From positions 1-13,420 of the forward strand of contig VFLF01000016.1 in NCBI GenBank assembly GCA_009885185.1: DNA of 13,420 bases, in the 5' to 3' direction. The notes below the pieces were generated by a model that did not search any database, had not been told where the DNA came from, and saw only the letters and a list, made by a program, of their open reading frames with translations. How positions within the stretch are numbered: position 1 is the stretch's first letter; every line of letters begins with the position of its first letter. The DNA is from Nitrosomonadales bacterium. GTDB taxonomy: Bacteria; Pseudomonadota; Gammaproteobacteria; Burkholderiales; SG8-41. Position numbers and translations under genes: made by a program. Positions 5,907 through 12,591 of this stretch are shown here, piece after piece.

Positions 5907-7409
5907 GTGTTGAAATGGCTCGGCGGCAGTGACAAGGTCGATCACCCGATGGCGGATACCGCGCGGGCAAAGGAAATCATCGCGGGGTTTCCGACAGAGG
6001 ATTCCACCAAGGCCGCGCACGATGCCGTGCATTGGCTGGATTCCGTCAGCGAGACCGAGGGTTTCAAACTGGCGCGGCGTTATGAAGTGATCGACATGAT
6101 CGATGTGCCGATCAAGCGGCATGGGCAGAAACTACTCGAACAATACCTTGCGCTTAAACCGCTGTCCAAAGTGCAGGAAGGCCTGATGTGGCAGGCTGCA
6201 ACGGATTTCTGGAAGGCGCTGGGCGACGCCTATCTCGTGTGCGTGGCGCAGGCCGAGGCGGATAAGGCCGCTGCGACCGTGTTTCGCAAATCGCTGCCGG
6301 CGCTGCTCGCACGTGCGATGCGAGCGCAGATGCTGCAGATCAAGTGGATATTGATGCGTTACGGCTATGTCACCGACGGCTATTGGCAGACGGTGGCCAA
6401 GCTCTACAATTTTGCAGAGAGCGGCGGGTTTCTCGACGAGTTGACGGACATTTACGGCGGTGCGCATGGCCGCGGCACAATGCGGCAGGAGTTTCTGCGG
6501 GCGTTGATGCTGGGCGTGTCTTCAACCGGCGGTTTGTCGCCTATCAAACAAAACATCGCCGAGCGCGCAATCGCACATTTTTCCAGTGTGTTCGTTTCGG
6601 GAATGGAGTCGGGAGAAGGGCGCAATTTTATTTTTGATCTGAACGGCAGCATGGCGCCCGCCCGTGTGTTGGCCGAGCCGCCGCAGGGCGCGCGGCTGTT
6701 TTACTTTGGCGCCGGTCGCGCGCTGGATGGTGCGCAAAAAATAATCGATGCGATCAATGAAACCGGCGCCCTGTTGTCCGACATTAACCTCGGGCCCGGC
6801 GAGAACATCGACCACATGGCCGATACGCTGGTGCATCTCGCGTTTAACTGGGAAAAAGAACTGCCGCCGCGCGATTCGGAGCGCCGCCGCGTGTCGGCGA
6901 CGCTGCAGGTCGCGCATGGACTAGGTGGCATTTTGTCTCCGGGCGGCAGTGGCGCCTGCGATGCATGGATCGTTGAAAACGCCAGCGACGAGGGTTACGG
7001 CGTTATCGTGGCCGGTGTGCGCAGCGAATGGCTGCAGGTGGGCGTGCTGATCGGTTTCCGGCCCAACAGCGCGACGCCGTGGGGCGCGGGCGTGGTGCGG
7101 CGTATTGAAACCGATGCGCGCGGCCAGCGTCGCGTCGGTATTCAAGTGATCAGCCGTACCGTGGTATCGGCGACCATGTGTACGATATCGGCATCGGGCG
7201 CGCGTGGCGCTCAGCAAAACGTGATCTTGCTGGATACCGAGCCGTCCAGCAGCGGCTATCTCTTGGCGGTGCTGGAGCCCAGCATTTTTTCGCTGCGGGA
7301 ATCGCTCGAGGCCACGCGCACGGCGGATGGCAAGACCTTTATGCTGTCGCCGTCAAGCATGGTTGAATCCGGTGTGAATTTCGATCGCGTGCGGTTTAAA
7401 GTCGGCTGA
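5907..7409 (+). CDS. PilZ-domain protein, tandem paralogue 3 (diverged)
   Basis: 500 residues with the same layout as the two genes upstream but clearly more diverged. The start is GTG 5907, whose MLKWL lead-in matches MLNWL and MLDWF of the paralogues; GGAGG at 5898-5902 supports it at a tight 4-nt spacing. It begins 30 bp after paralogue 2 ends, so the two are probably co-transcribed. Conserved blocks include WILMRYG (147-153), EFLRALM and NIAERAI. The PilZ signature is R322-D-S-E-R326 and N358-A-S-D-E-G363, so Asn replaces Asp at the first position of the second motif, a substitution the family accepts. The linker between the motifs is about 10-15 residues shorter than in the others because a segment with APEL and EGLDF is missing. 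WGAGVVRRI and VGIQVISR continue the barrel. c-di-GMP binding is likely but not shown. Confidence 0.84.
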   Translation: MLKWLGGSDKVDHPMADTARAKEIIAGFPTEDSTKAAHDAVHWLDSVSETEGFKLARRYEVIDMIDVPIKRHGQKLLEQYLALKPLSKVQEGLMWQAATDFWKALGDAYLVCVAQAEADKAAATVFRKSLPALLARAMRAQMLQIKWILMRYGYVTDGYWQTVAKLYNFAESGGFLDELTDIYGGAHGRGTMRQEFLRALMLGVSSTGGLSPIKQNIAERAIAHFSSVFVSGMESGEGRNFIFDLNGSMAPARVLAEPPQGARLFYFGAGRALDGAQKIIDAINETGALLSDINLGPGENIDHMADTLVHLAFNWEKELPPRDSERRRVSATLQVAHGLGGILSPGGSGACDAWIVENASDEGYGVIVAGVRSEWLQVGVLIGFRPNSATPWGAGVVRRIETDARGQRRVGIQVISRTVVSATMCTISASGARGAQQNVILLDTEPSSSGYLLAVLEPSIFSLRESLEATRTADGKTFMLSPSSMVESGVNFDRVRFKVG

Positions 7410-7436
7410 TCCGCGGGCCGTGGCGTGCGCGGCGTG

Positions 7437-8111
7437 TTACGGTCGCTGAAGCACGGACGTAAGCCACGCGCCGATGTCGCGCACTTCCTCCAGGCATACC
7501 GAGTGCGGCATCGGGTATTCGCGCCACTCGACCGCGTAGCCGGATTTCAACAGCAGATCGCGCGAATGTTTTCCCATCGCGTACGGCACCACTGGGTCTT
7601 GCGTGCCGTGCGCAATGAACAGCGGCGTTTGGGTATTGGCGGGCGCTGCTTCGGTTGCGAAACTGTCCGCGCACGGCAGGTAACACGATAACGCCATCAC
7701 CCCCGCGAGTTTTTCCGGATAGCGCAATCCGCTGTGCAGTGCGATGGCGCCGCCCTGTGAGAATCCAGCTAACACTATTTTTTTAACAGGAATTTTTCTA
7801 TCGGCTTCACGGGAGATCAATGCGCCTATTTGCGCCTGCGACTGACGCACGCCTGTTTCATCGGCGCGTTTCGCGCCGGTTTGCAAGTCGCCCATCGACA
7901 CGTCGTACCACGCACGCATCACGTGGCCGTTGTTGATCGTCACCGGCATCATCGGCGCGTGCGGAAAAATAAAGCGAATCGCCGGTGCACCGGACAACTC
8001 GAGTTCATTGACGATGGGCACGAAGTCATTGCCGTCGGCGCCCAGACCGTGCATCCAGATCACGGCGGCGGTGGGGTTGGGACGTGTTTCGAGTTCGATG
8101 GTTTCTAGCAT
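7437..8111 (-). CDS. Alpha/beta-hydrolase carboxylesterase (phospholipase/carboxylesterase family)
   Basis: 224 residues, the normal length for small bacterial carboxylesterases related to acyl-protein thioesterases (Abhydrolase_2). The catalytic triad is visible: Ser118 in G-F-S-Q-G (116-120), Asp172 in HGTQDPVVP, and His203 in MPHSV. The oxyanion-hole segment WMHGLGADGNDF (19-30) and the FPHAP loop (49-53) are also typical. It would hydrolyse short-chain carboxylic esters in the cytoplasm; the physiological substrate is unknown. ATG 8111 gives the standard N-terminus before the first strand, although no SD is evident. It is the last gene of a minus-strand group, 63 bp after mogA, with an 8-bp tandem repeat in that gap. 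It converges on PilZ paralogue 3 with only 27 bp between stops and no obvious terminator hairpin. Confidence 0.93.
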   Translation of the reverse strand: MLETIELETRPNPTAAVIWMHGLGADGNDFVPIVNELELSGAPAIRFIFPHAPMMPVTINNGHVMRAWYDVSMGDLQTGAKRADETGVRQSQAQIGALISREADRKIPVKKIVLAGFSQGGAIALHSGLRYPEKLAGVMALSCYLPCADSFATEAAPANTQTPLFIAHGTQDPVVPYAMGKHSRDLLLKSGYAVEWREYPMPHSVCLEEVRDIGAWLTSVLQRP

Positions 8112-8129
8112 AGGGATGAGGGCGTGTAT

Positions 8130-8161
8130 GGGTGAACGAGTGAACGGGTGAACGAGTAACC
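8130..8161. repeat. Four tandem copies of an 8-bp unit
   Basis: Units GGGTGAAC, GAGTGAAC, GGGTGAAC and GAGTAACC follow head to tail (consensus GRGTGAAC). They alternate G and A at the second position, so a 16-bp super-unit is also visible. The array fills half of the 63-bp gap between mogA and the esterase gene. Such short arrays arise by slippage and may vary in copy number between strains. Confidence 0.85.
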
Positions 8162-8174
8162 CCGTGCGGTGTGG

Positions 8175-8765
8175 TTAGGTTTTTTTCAACGCCGACTTCG
8201 GGCGAAATGCCTTGACCACGCTGTCGTTGGTCTCGATGTAGGGGCCGCCGATCAGATCAATGCAATACGGCACGGCGGCGAAAATACCGTGGACCACCGG
8301 TTTGCCGGCGTCGTCCTTCAGTCCTTCGAGCGTTTCCTTGATCGCCTTGGGTTGGCCCGGCAGATTGATGATCAGCGCCTGTTTTCTGATCACCGCGACC
8401 TGCCGCGACAAAATCGCCGTCGGCACGAATTTCAGGCTCACTTGCCGCATCTGCTCGCCGAAGCCGGGCATCTCTTTATCGCCGACGGCAAGTGTCGCTT
8501 CCGGCGTCACGTCACGCAGCGCCGGGCCGGTGCCGCCGGTGGTGAGCACGAGATGGCATTTTTCGCTGTCCACCAGTTCCTTTAGCGTGGCCTCGATCAG
8601 CGGCTGTTCGTCGGGAATCAGTCGCGTCACCATGCGCCACGGGGACGTGAGGGCCTGCGTGAACCAGTCCTTCAGCGCGGGGATGCCCTGGTCTTCGTAT
8701 ACGCCTTGCGAGGCGCGGTCGCTGATCGATACCAGGCCGATCAGCAGTTCGTTGTTGCTTGTCAT
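8175..8765 (-). CDS. mog: Molybdopterin adenylyltransferase (MogA/MoaB family)
   Basis: 196 residues, matching MogA in length. The N-terminal strand LIGLVSISDRAS opens the MoCF fold. T75-T-G-G-T-G80 followed by PALRDVTPEA is the family's nucleotide/molybdopterin-binding motif, and P100-G-F-G-E104 is the second active-site loop. LIINLPGQPKAIKE (131-144) is the third conserved block. The enzyme adenylylates molybdopterin with ATP before molybdate insertion, a cytoplasmic step in Moco synthesis. No other Moco gene is in the window. The minus-strand promoter TGATATAAT ends 6 nt before the ATG, so the transcript may be leaderless. It lies between the STAS gene (112 bp upstream) and the esterase. 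MoaB is the closest alternative, but the length and the PALRDVTPEA block favour MogA. Confidence 0.93.
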   Translation of the reverse strand: MTSNNELLIGLVSISDRASQGVYEDQGIPALKDWFTQALTSPWRMVTRLIPDEQPLIEATLKELVDSEKCHLVLTTGGTGPALRDVTPEATLAVGDKEMPGFGEQMRQVSLKFVPTAILSRQVAVIRKQALIINLPGQPKAIKETLEGLKDDAGKPVVHGIFAAVPYCIDLIGGPYIETNDSVVKAFRPKSALKKT

Positions 8766-8771
8766 AAAACG

Positions 8772-8780
8772 ATTATATCA
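8772..8780 (-). promoter_or_regulatory. Perfect extended -10 promoter of mog, leaderless geometry
   Basis: On the minus strand TGA-TATAAT is a perfect TGnTATAAT extended -10, separated from the mog ATG by only CGTTTT. Normal initiation about 7 nt downstream of the hexamer would start the mRNA at or next to the A of the ATG. No SD could fit. Upstream lie GC-rich inverted repeats: GGGGCGCCCC (8790-8799) and CGTCC-GGTC-GGACG (8803-8816). Confidence 0.6.
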
Positions 8781-8877
8781 AGCGGCGGTGGGGCGCCCCG
8801 CACGTCCGGTCGGACGAGGCCGCTCGCCTGCGCCGCGTTCAATCGCGCCTTGTCGGCCACGCGTCGATCCGCGCCGC

Positions 8878-9204
8878 TCAGGCGAGAGCGGCCCTTTCGG
8901 CATCGGCGGTGTTGCTGAACACCGGCAACAATTGGCCGATCCCGGTGGCTTCAAGGATCATCCTGACCGACGGCACCATTTTTCCGCCGCGCTGCTGCAC
9001 CGCCTTGGCGCTGGTAATCAGCGCGCGGATGCCGATCGAGGCGAGAAACCGCAGGGCGGAAAGGTCAACCACAACGCCATTCTTGAGTGCCGCGATCAGT
9101 TCCTCGAGCTTCGCGGCTACCGAATCGGTACCCGGCGTATCGAGGCGCCCCGAAATGGCTATGCAGCGAAGGTTATCGCCGACATCGTTATGGCTGATGG
9201 ACAT
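8878..9204 (-). CDS. STAS-domain protein (anti-sigma-factor-antagonist-like)
   Basis: A single STAS domain of 108 residues. CIAISGRLDTPGTDSV (14-29) is the first strand and loop, and VVVDLSALRFLASIGIRAL (44-62, shown here as VVVDLSALRF and LASIGIRAL) is the core. Ser56 in FLAS-IG sits at the position phosphorylated by partner-switching kinases in SpoIIAA/RsbV proteins. After GGKM the chain goes straight to PSVRMILEATGI, a few residues shorter than the usual linker before that helix. A GGAG SD lies about 8 nt upstream of ATG 9204. It follows darP by 50 bp, so co-transcription is likely. No kinase, phosphatase or anti-sigma gene is adjacent, so the partner is unknown. The fold is confident; the regulatory role is inferred. 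Confidence 0.9.
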   Translation of the reverse strand: MSISHNDVGDNLRCIAISGRLDTPGTDSVAAKLEELIAALKNGVVVDLSALRFLASIGIRALITSAKAVQQRGGKMVPSVRMILEATGIGQLLPVFSNTADAERAALA

Positions 9205-9254
9205 GATGGTTTTCTCCGGTTAGAAAGCACGGCTCGGCAGTCACGGTTCGACAA

Positions 9255-9800
9255 TCAGTATGGCACGGGCGTATGGCCAAGGATCTCCCGCAAGCTCTGA
9301 AATAACGCCCGATAGTTTTTCGGCGCCTTTTTTTGTTCACGCTCGCGCAGCGTGTTGCGGATCAGGGTGCGCAGTTGCTGCAAATTGGCGTGCGGAAATT
9401 CGCCGGCAAGTTCGCCGATGGCGGCGGGCTCGGCCAGCAGCCGGTCGCGCCAGTGCTCGATGCGGTGCATGTGCGCGATTTGTTCCGCCGACGCGGATTT
9501 CCATGTGTCGAGCCTGGCCTGTATCGGCGCCGGATCAACGTTGCGCATCAGTTTGCCGATGAACTGCAATTGCCGCCGCCGGCCTTCGTGCGCGGTGATT
9601 TTTTGTGCGGCGAGCACGGCGTCGCGCAACGATTCAGGCAGTTCCACCTGGGACAGGCGGTCGCGATTGAGCGCTACCAGCGCCGCGCCGAGTTCCTGCC
9701 GCGCGTGGGCGTCGTTCTTGCGCTGCGTTTTGCTCGGCCCATCATAGTGCAGTGCTTCGTCCGGTGAGTCTGTCGGGCCCGCGTTATTGTCTGTGTTCAT
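9255..9800 (-). CDS. darP: DarP/YjgA ribosome-associated protein (DUF615)
   Basis: 181 residues, typical for the DUF615/YjgA family, now called DarP for its role in late assembly of the 50S subunit. Family blocks appear in order: PSKTQRKND (22-30), GRRRQLQFIGKLMR (73-86), HRIEHWRDRLL (112-122), QLRTLIRNT (142-150) and a C-terminal RALFQSLRE. It is basic and helical, as suits rRNA contact. It is divergent from pmbA across a 136-bp spacer, the same pairing found in E. coli (yjgA/pmbA), which strengthens both calls. ATG 9800 gives the usual acidic N-terminal tail; no SD is visible. It is likely the first gene of the minus-strand group that continues into the STAS gene. Confidence 0.95.
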   Translation of the reverse strand: MNTDNNAGPTDSPDEALHYDGPSKTQRKNDAHARQELGAALVALNRDRLSQVELPESLRDAVLAAQKITAHEGRRRQLQFIGKLMRNVDPAPIQARLDTWKSASAEQIAHMHRIEHWRDRLLAEPAAIGELAGEFPHANLQQLRTLIRNTLREREQKKAPKNYRALFQSLREILGHTPVPY

Positions 9801-9824
9801 AGCAATCTGTGGGAGGAATCAACC

Positions 9825-9833
9825 TGTTATGAT
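9825..9833 (+). promoter_or_regulatory. Extended -10 promoter candidate for pmbA
   Basis: TGT-TATGAT matches an extended -10 (TGn plus TATGAT) in the darP/pmbA divergent spacer. It would give pmbA a leader of roughly 97 nt. No matching -35 was identified. Confidence 0.4.
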
Positions 9834-9936
9834 ATCGCTGTTTGCGCGCAGGAACTAACGCGCGGTATTTGCGTCCTACCGTCCTAACGTTTATCACGGG
9901 CCGCCCGCTCGGTCAGCCCATTTTCAGATCGCCATC

Positions 9937-11283
9937 ATGCCTAACACCGGATTTTCCCACGACAGCGGCCGTTTGCAGTCGCTGACCCGCGACGCGCTCG
10001 ACTATGCGCGCCAAAAAGGTGCTACTGCCGCCGAAGCCGAAGTAAGCGAAGGTTACGGCCAGACGGTCACGGTGCGCCACGGCGAAGTGGAAACCATCGA
10101 ATACAACCGCGACAAGGGCATCGGCGTCACGGTGTATCTCGGCCAGCGGCGCGGCCATGCCAGCACCTCGGATTTTTCGTCCAAGGCCTTGCGCGACTCA
10201 GTGGATGCGGCGCTGTCGATCGCGGGCTTTACCGCCGCCGACGATTGCGCGGGACTGGCGGACGCCGACATGCTGGCGCGCGAGATTCCCGATTTGCAGT
10301 TGTGGCATCCGTGGGATCTGCCGGTGGAGCGCGCCATCGAGCTGGCACGCGCCTGCGAGTCCGCGGGTTTCGCGGTGGACAAGCGCATCAGCAATTCCGA
10401 GGGGGCGTCGGTGTCCACGCAGGAGTCGCATTTCGTCTATGGCAATTCGCACGGGTTTCTGGCGGGATATCCGGGGTCGCGCCATAGCATCAGTTGTTCG
10501 CTGATCGCGGGCGAGGGCGACAACGACGGCATGCAGCGCGACGACTGGTACGATGTCGCGCGCTCCCAGTTGGACATGGTGACGCCGGAGTCCGTAGGCA
10601 AGCGCGCCGCCGAGCGCGCGGTGCGCCGGCTGGATTCACGCAAGATCGCCACCACGCAGGCGCCGGTGCTGTTCGAGGCGCCGATTGCCTCCAGCCTGCT
10701 CGGCCATTTTGTCTCGGCGGTGAGCGGCGGCAGTTTGTACCGCAAGTCGTCGTTTTTGCTTGACAGTCTGGGTAAGCCGGTGTTTTCGCCCATCGTGCAG
10801 ATCAGCGATTTGCCGCATGTGTTGAAAGGCCTGGGCAGCAGCCCGTTCGACGGCGAAGGCGTGGCCACGCAGGCGCGCGAGGTGGTGAAAGACGGCGTGG
10901 TGCAAGGCTATTTTCTCGGCAGCTATTCGGCGCGCAAGCTCGGCATGCGTTCCACCGGCAACGCGGGCGGCAATCACAATCTGATAATGGGCGACACCGG
11001 GGACGACTTCGCAGCGTTGCTGAAAAAATTGCATCGCGGCCTGCTGGTGACGGAACTAATGGGGCAAGGCGTGAATCAGGTCACTGGCGATTATTCGCGC
11101 GGCGCCGCGGGTTATTGGGTGGAAAACGGCGAGATCGCCTACCCGGTGCAGGAGATCACCATCGCCGGCAATCTCAAGGACATGTTTGGCCACATCGCCG
11201 CCATCGGCAACGATGTGCTGCGCCATGGGTCGCGCCAGTGCGGCTCGGTGCTGATCGAGCAGATGACGATCGCAGGCAGTTAA
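9937..11283 (+). CDS. pmbA: Metalloprotease subunit PmbA/TldE
   Basis: 448 residues, full length for the TldE/PmbA half of the TldD/TldE protease. The complex degrades or matures peptides such as microcin B17 leader and CcdA in E. coli; TldD carries the metal site and TldE is the partner. Conserved stretches include DYARQKGATAAEAEVS near the N-terminus, KGIGVTVYLGQRRGHASTSD (about 65-84), SEGASVS, GNAGGNHNL with IMGDTG, and the C-terminal run TGDYSRGAAGYWVENG, YPVQEITIAGNL and KDMF. TldE lacks the HExxxH of TldD, and none is seen here. ATG 9937 has a weak SD but gives the expected N-terminus. It is divergent from darP. The tldD gene is not in the window, as is normal because it is usually unlinked. 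Confidence 0.96.
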   Translation: MPNTGFSHDSGRLQSLTRDALDYARQKGATAAEAEVSEGYGQTVTVRHGEVETIEYNRDKGIGVTVYLGQRRGHASTSDFSSKALRDSVDAALSIAGFTAADDCAGLADADMLAREIPDLQLWHPWDLPVERAIELARACESAGFAVDKRISNSEGASVSTQESHFVYGNSHGFLAGYPGSRHSISCSLIAGEGDNDGMQRDDWYDVARSQLDMVTPESVGKRAAERAVRRLDSRKIATTQAPVLFEAPIASSLLGHFVSAVSGGSLYRKSSFLLDSLGKPVFSPIVQISDLPHVLKGLGSSPFDGEGVATQAREVVKDGVVQGYFLGSYSARKLGMRSTGNAGGNHNLIMGDTGDDFAALLKKLHRGLLVTELMGQGVNQVTGDYSRGAAGYWVENGEIAYPVQEITIAGNLKDMFGHIAAIGNDVLRHGSRQCGSVLIEQMTIAGS

Positions 11284-11297
11284 AGCGATACCATTTT

Positions 11298-11330
11298 AAG
11301 TATTTGTTTTTATTGCATTTTTTTAAATGC
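11298..11330 (+). promoter_or_regulatory. AT-rich motif (second copy) and hairpin over a start codon
   Basis: Positions 11298-11326 match 231-259 at 25 of 29 bases. The 3' part folds as GCATTT-TTTT-AAATGC (11315-11330), which includes the ATG at 11327. The block separates pmbA from the HExxH gene. It may act as a promoter, a weak terminator of pmbA, or a start-codon-masking hairpin. Only the repeat and the complementarity are seen directly. Confidence 0.35.
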
Positions 11331-11914
11331 CCGCGGATCCGCAACAGGCGGCGCCCACGGGCGATGTTCGGTGCGGTTTATGGATGCGCGCCGGGTTTGT
11401 TGTACTGGATCTGCTGTTGCTGCCATGCGCGGTGTGGTGGGTGCGCCGCCGCGAGGCCGTGATCCTGCGCGGCGGCGAGCCGCTCGATTCCATACAGGTT
11501 TCGTTGGCGCGCGCGGTGGGTGTGGCCGCACCGGAGCGTGTGCGCGTAATGGCCGCCGCGCGCGTGCCCATGCCGCTGCCGTTCAGGGTGCGCCGCTTGG
11601 CGCAACGGCTGGGCTGGTTGTCCCCGCATATCGCAGGCATGACGCTCGGCTACGGTATCCTGCTGCGCGGCGATTGCCGCGATGACCATCGCCTGCTGGC
11701 GCACGAACTGGCGCATGTGGCGCAGTATGAGCGCTATTCAAACGCTGCGGGTGAGGGACGCTACGCGGGCTTTTTGCGCCGGTATCTCCGCGAATGCGTG
11801 TGGCCGGGTTATCCGCGCGGCGCGCTGGAAACCGAGGCGCGCCTCGCCGAGGCGGTTGCCGCGCGCTACTCACGCAGCAAACACGCAGCATACACACAGC
11901 AAAGGGGAATGTGA
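11327..11914 (+). CDS. Putative membrane-anchored HExxH metallopeptidase-like protein
   Basis: Up to 195 residues. I do not recognise a named family. One hydrophobic segment (about residues 22-38, FVVLDLLLLPCAVWWV) is followed by basic RRR, which suggests a single N-terminal membrane anchor with the rest cytoplasmic by the positive-inside rule. H126-E-L-A-H130 in LLAHELAHVAQYER is a gluzincin-like zinc motif. An ExE (168-170) in ALETEARLAE, about 40 residues later, could supply the third ligand. A GYGILL strand (109-114) precedes the motif, as in many HExxH proteins. The start is uncertain: ATG 11327 has no SD and lies in a possible hairpin, whereas ATG 11384 would begin just before the hydrophobic segment. 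The gene lies 43 bp after pmbA and 52 bp before the skp-like gene. Proteolytic activity is only inferred. Confidence 0.75.
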   Translation: MPADPQQAAPTGDVRCGLWMRAGFVVLDLLLLPCAVWWVRRREAVILRGGEPLDSIQVSLARAVGVAAPERVRVMAAARVPMPLPFRVRRLAQRLGWLSPHIAGMTLGYGILLRGDCRDDHRLLAHELAHVAQYERYSNAAGEGRYAGFLRRYLRECVWPGYPRGALETEARLAEAVAARYSRSKHAAYTQQRGM

Positions 11915-11966
11915 TACCGTACGCCTCTGTTTATTCTGGTAATGCGGCGATTCGCCGGGAAAATTA

Positions 11967-12485
11967 ATGTCAATGAAACACATGCTTTTGGGGCTGCTGC
12001 TGTGCGCGATGTCGTCGATGATGTTGGCGCCGGTCGCCGCGCAGCCGACGCGCCTTGCCTACATCGACGGACAGCGCGTTGAAAACGACACCAAACGCGC
12101 GTTTGATGTCGCGGAATCGCTGCGCCGGGAGTTTTCCACGCGTGAAACAGAAATGCGCGCGGGGGAAGCGCGCATTAAGGCGTTGCAAACGCAGTTGCCC
12201 GGCATCAAGGAGCCGCGCGAGCGCGAGACCAAGGAGCGCGAATTCCAGGCCGCGGCACAGCGCTTCGAACAGCAGGCGCGTGCTTTTGTGGATGACCTGG
12301 AGCGTCGCAAGGCCGAGGAACGCCGCAAGTATTTTCAGGAGGTCACCCAGATCGTGACGCAGATGGCCGCGGCGCAAAAATACGATCTGGTGGTGCAGGA
12401 CGCGGTTTTCGCCAGCAAGGCCATTGATATCACCGACAGCGTGGTCAAGGCGCTGGGCGGGCCGGCGCCGCGGCAAAAGCCGTAA
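11967..12485 (+). CDS. skp: OmpH/Skp-family periplasmic chaperone
   Basis: 172 residues, normal for Skp/OmpH. A signal peptide spans about residues 1-25 (core MLLGLLLCAM, cleavage near VAA-QP). Mature sequence begins with a RLAYIDGQRV strand, then a long charged coiled coil (about 40-120, rich in R, E, Q and A) that would form the tentacle, and ends with the returning strand YDLVVQDAVFASKAIDITDSVVKAL. The family forms a trimer that holds unfolded outer-membrane proteins in the periplasm. In many proteobacteria skp lies between bamA and lpxD; here it does not, so this could be a second, unlinked copy. ATG 11967 has a weak SD; ATG 11973 is possible and changes only two residues. A CGGCG-ATT-CGCCG hairpin (11945-11957) lies just upstream. 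Confidence 0.88.
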   Translation: MSMKHMLLGLLLCAMSSMMLAPVAAQPTRLAYIDGQRVENDTKRAFDVAESLRREFSTRETEMRAGEARIKALQTQLPGIKEPRERETKEREFQAAAQRFEQQARAFVDDLERRKAEERRKYFQEVTQIVTQMAAAQKYDLVVQDAVFASKAIDITDSVVKALGGPAPRQKP

Positions 12486-12486
12486 T

Positions 12487-12500
12487 CGCCGTTCGCGGCG
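12487..12500 (+). terminator. Hairpin with UUCG tetraloop after the skp-like gene
   Basis: CGCCG-TTCG-CGGCG begins directly after the TAA stop. UUCG loops closed by C-G or G-C pairs are unusually stable. No T-tract follows, so it is not a standard intrinsic terminator. It could protect the 3' end or assist termination. Confidence 0.3.
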
Positions 12501-12553
12501 GGCAAGCCGTGCGCCCGTGTTGTGCCAATCGCGGCGGGCTGGTGATACAGCCG

Positions 12554-12562
12554 TGTTAAAAT
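12554..12562 (+). promoter_or_regulatory. Extended -10 promoter candidate for glyA
   Basis: TGT-TAAAAT fits an extended -10 and ends 29 bp before ATG 12592, predicting a leader of about 23 nt. No good -35 was found at 16-18 bp. Confidence 0.4.
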
Positions 12563-12591
12563 CAGCGCTTTAATACCGCGCGATCTCAATC

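Noticed and set aside
7410..7436. Bidirectional terminator between PilZ paralogue 3 and the esterase gene
   Set aside because: The 27-bp convergent gap has no convincing stem with a T-tract on either strand.
8260..9300. Long plus-strand open frame of 346 codons across the mog/STAS region
   Set aside because: It is antisense to two well-recognised genes (mog and the STAS gene) and crosses their intergenic spacer. The translation has low-complexity Ser/Arg-rich sequence with no family resemblance; it is a high-GC shadow frame.
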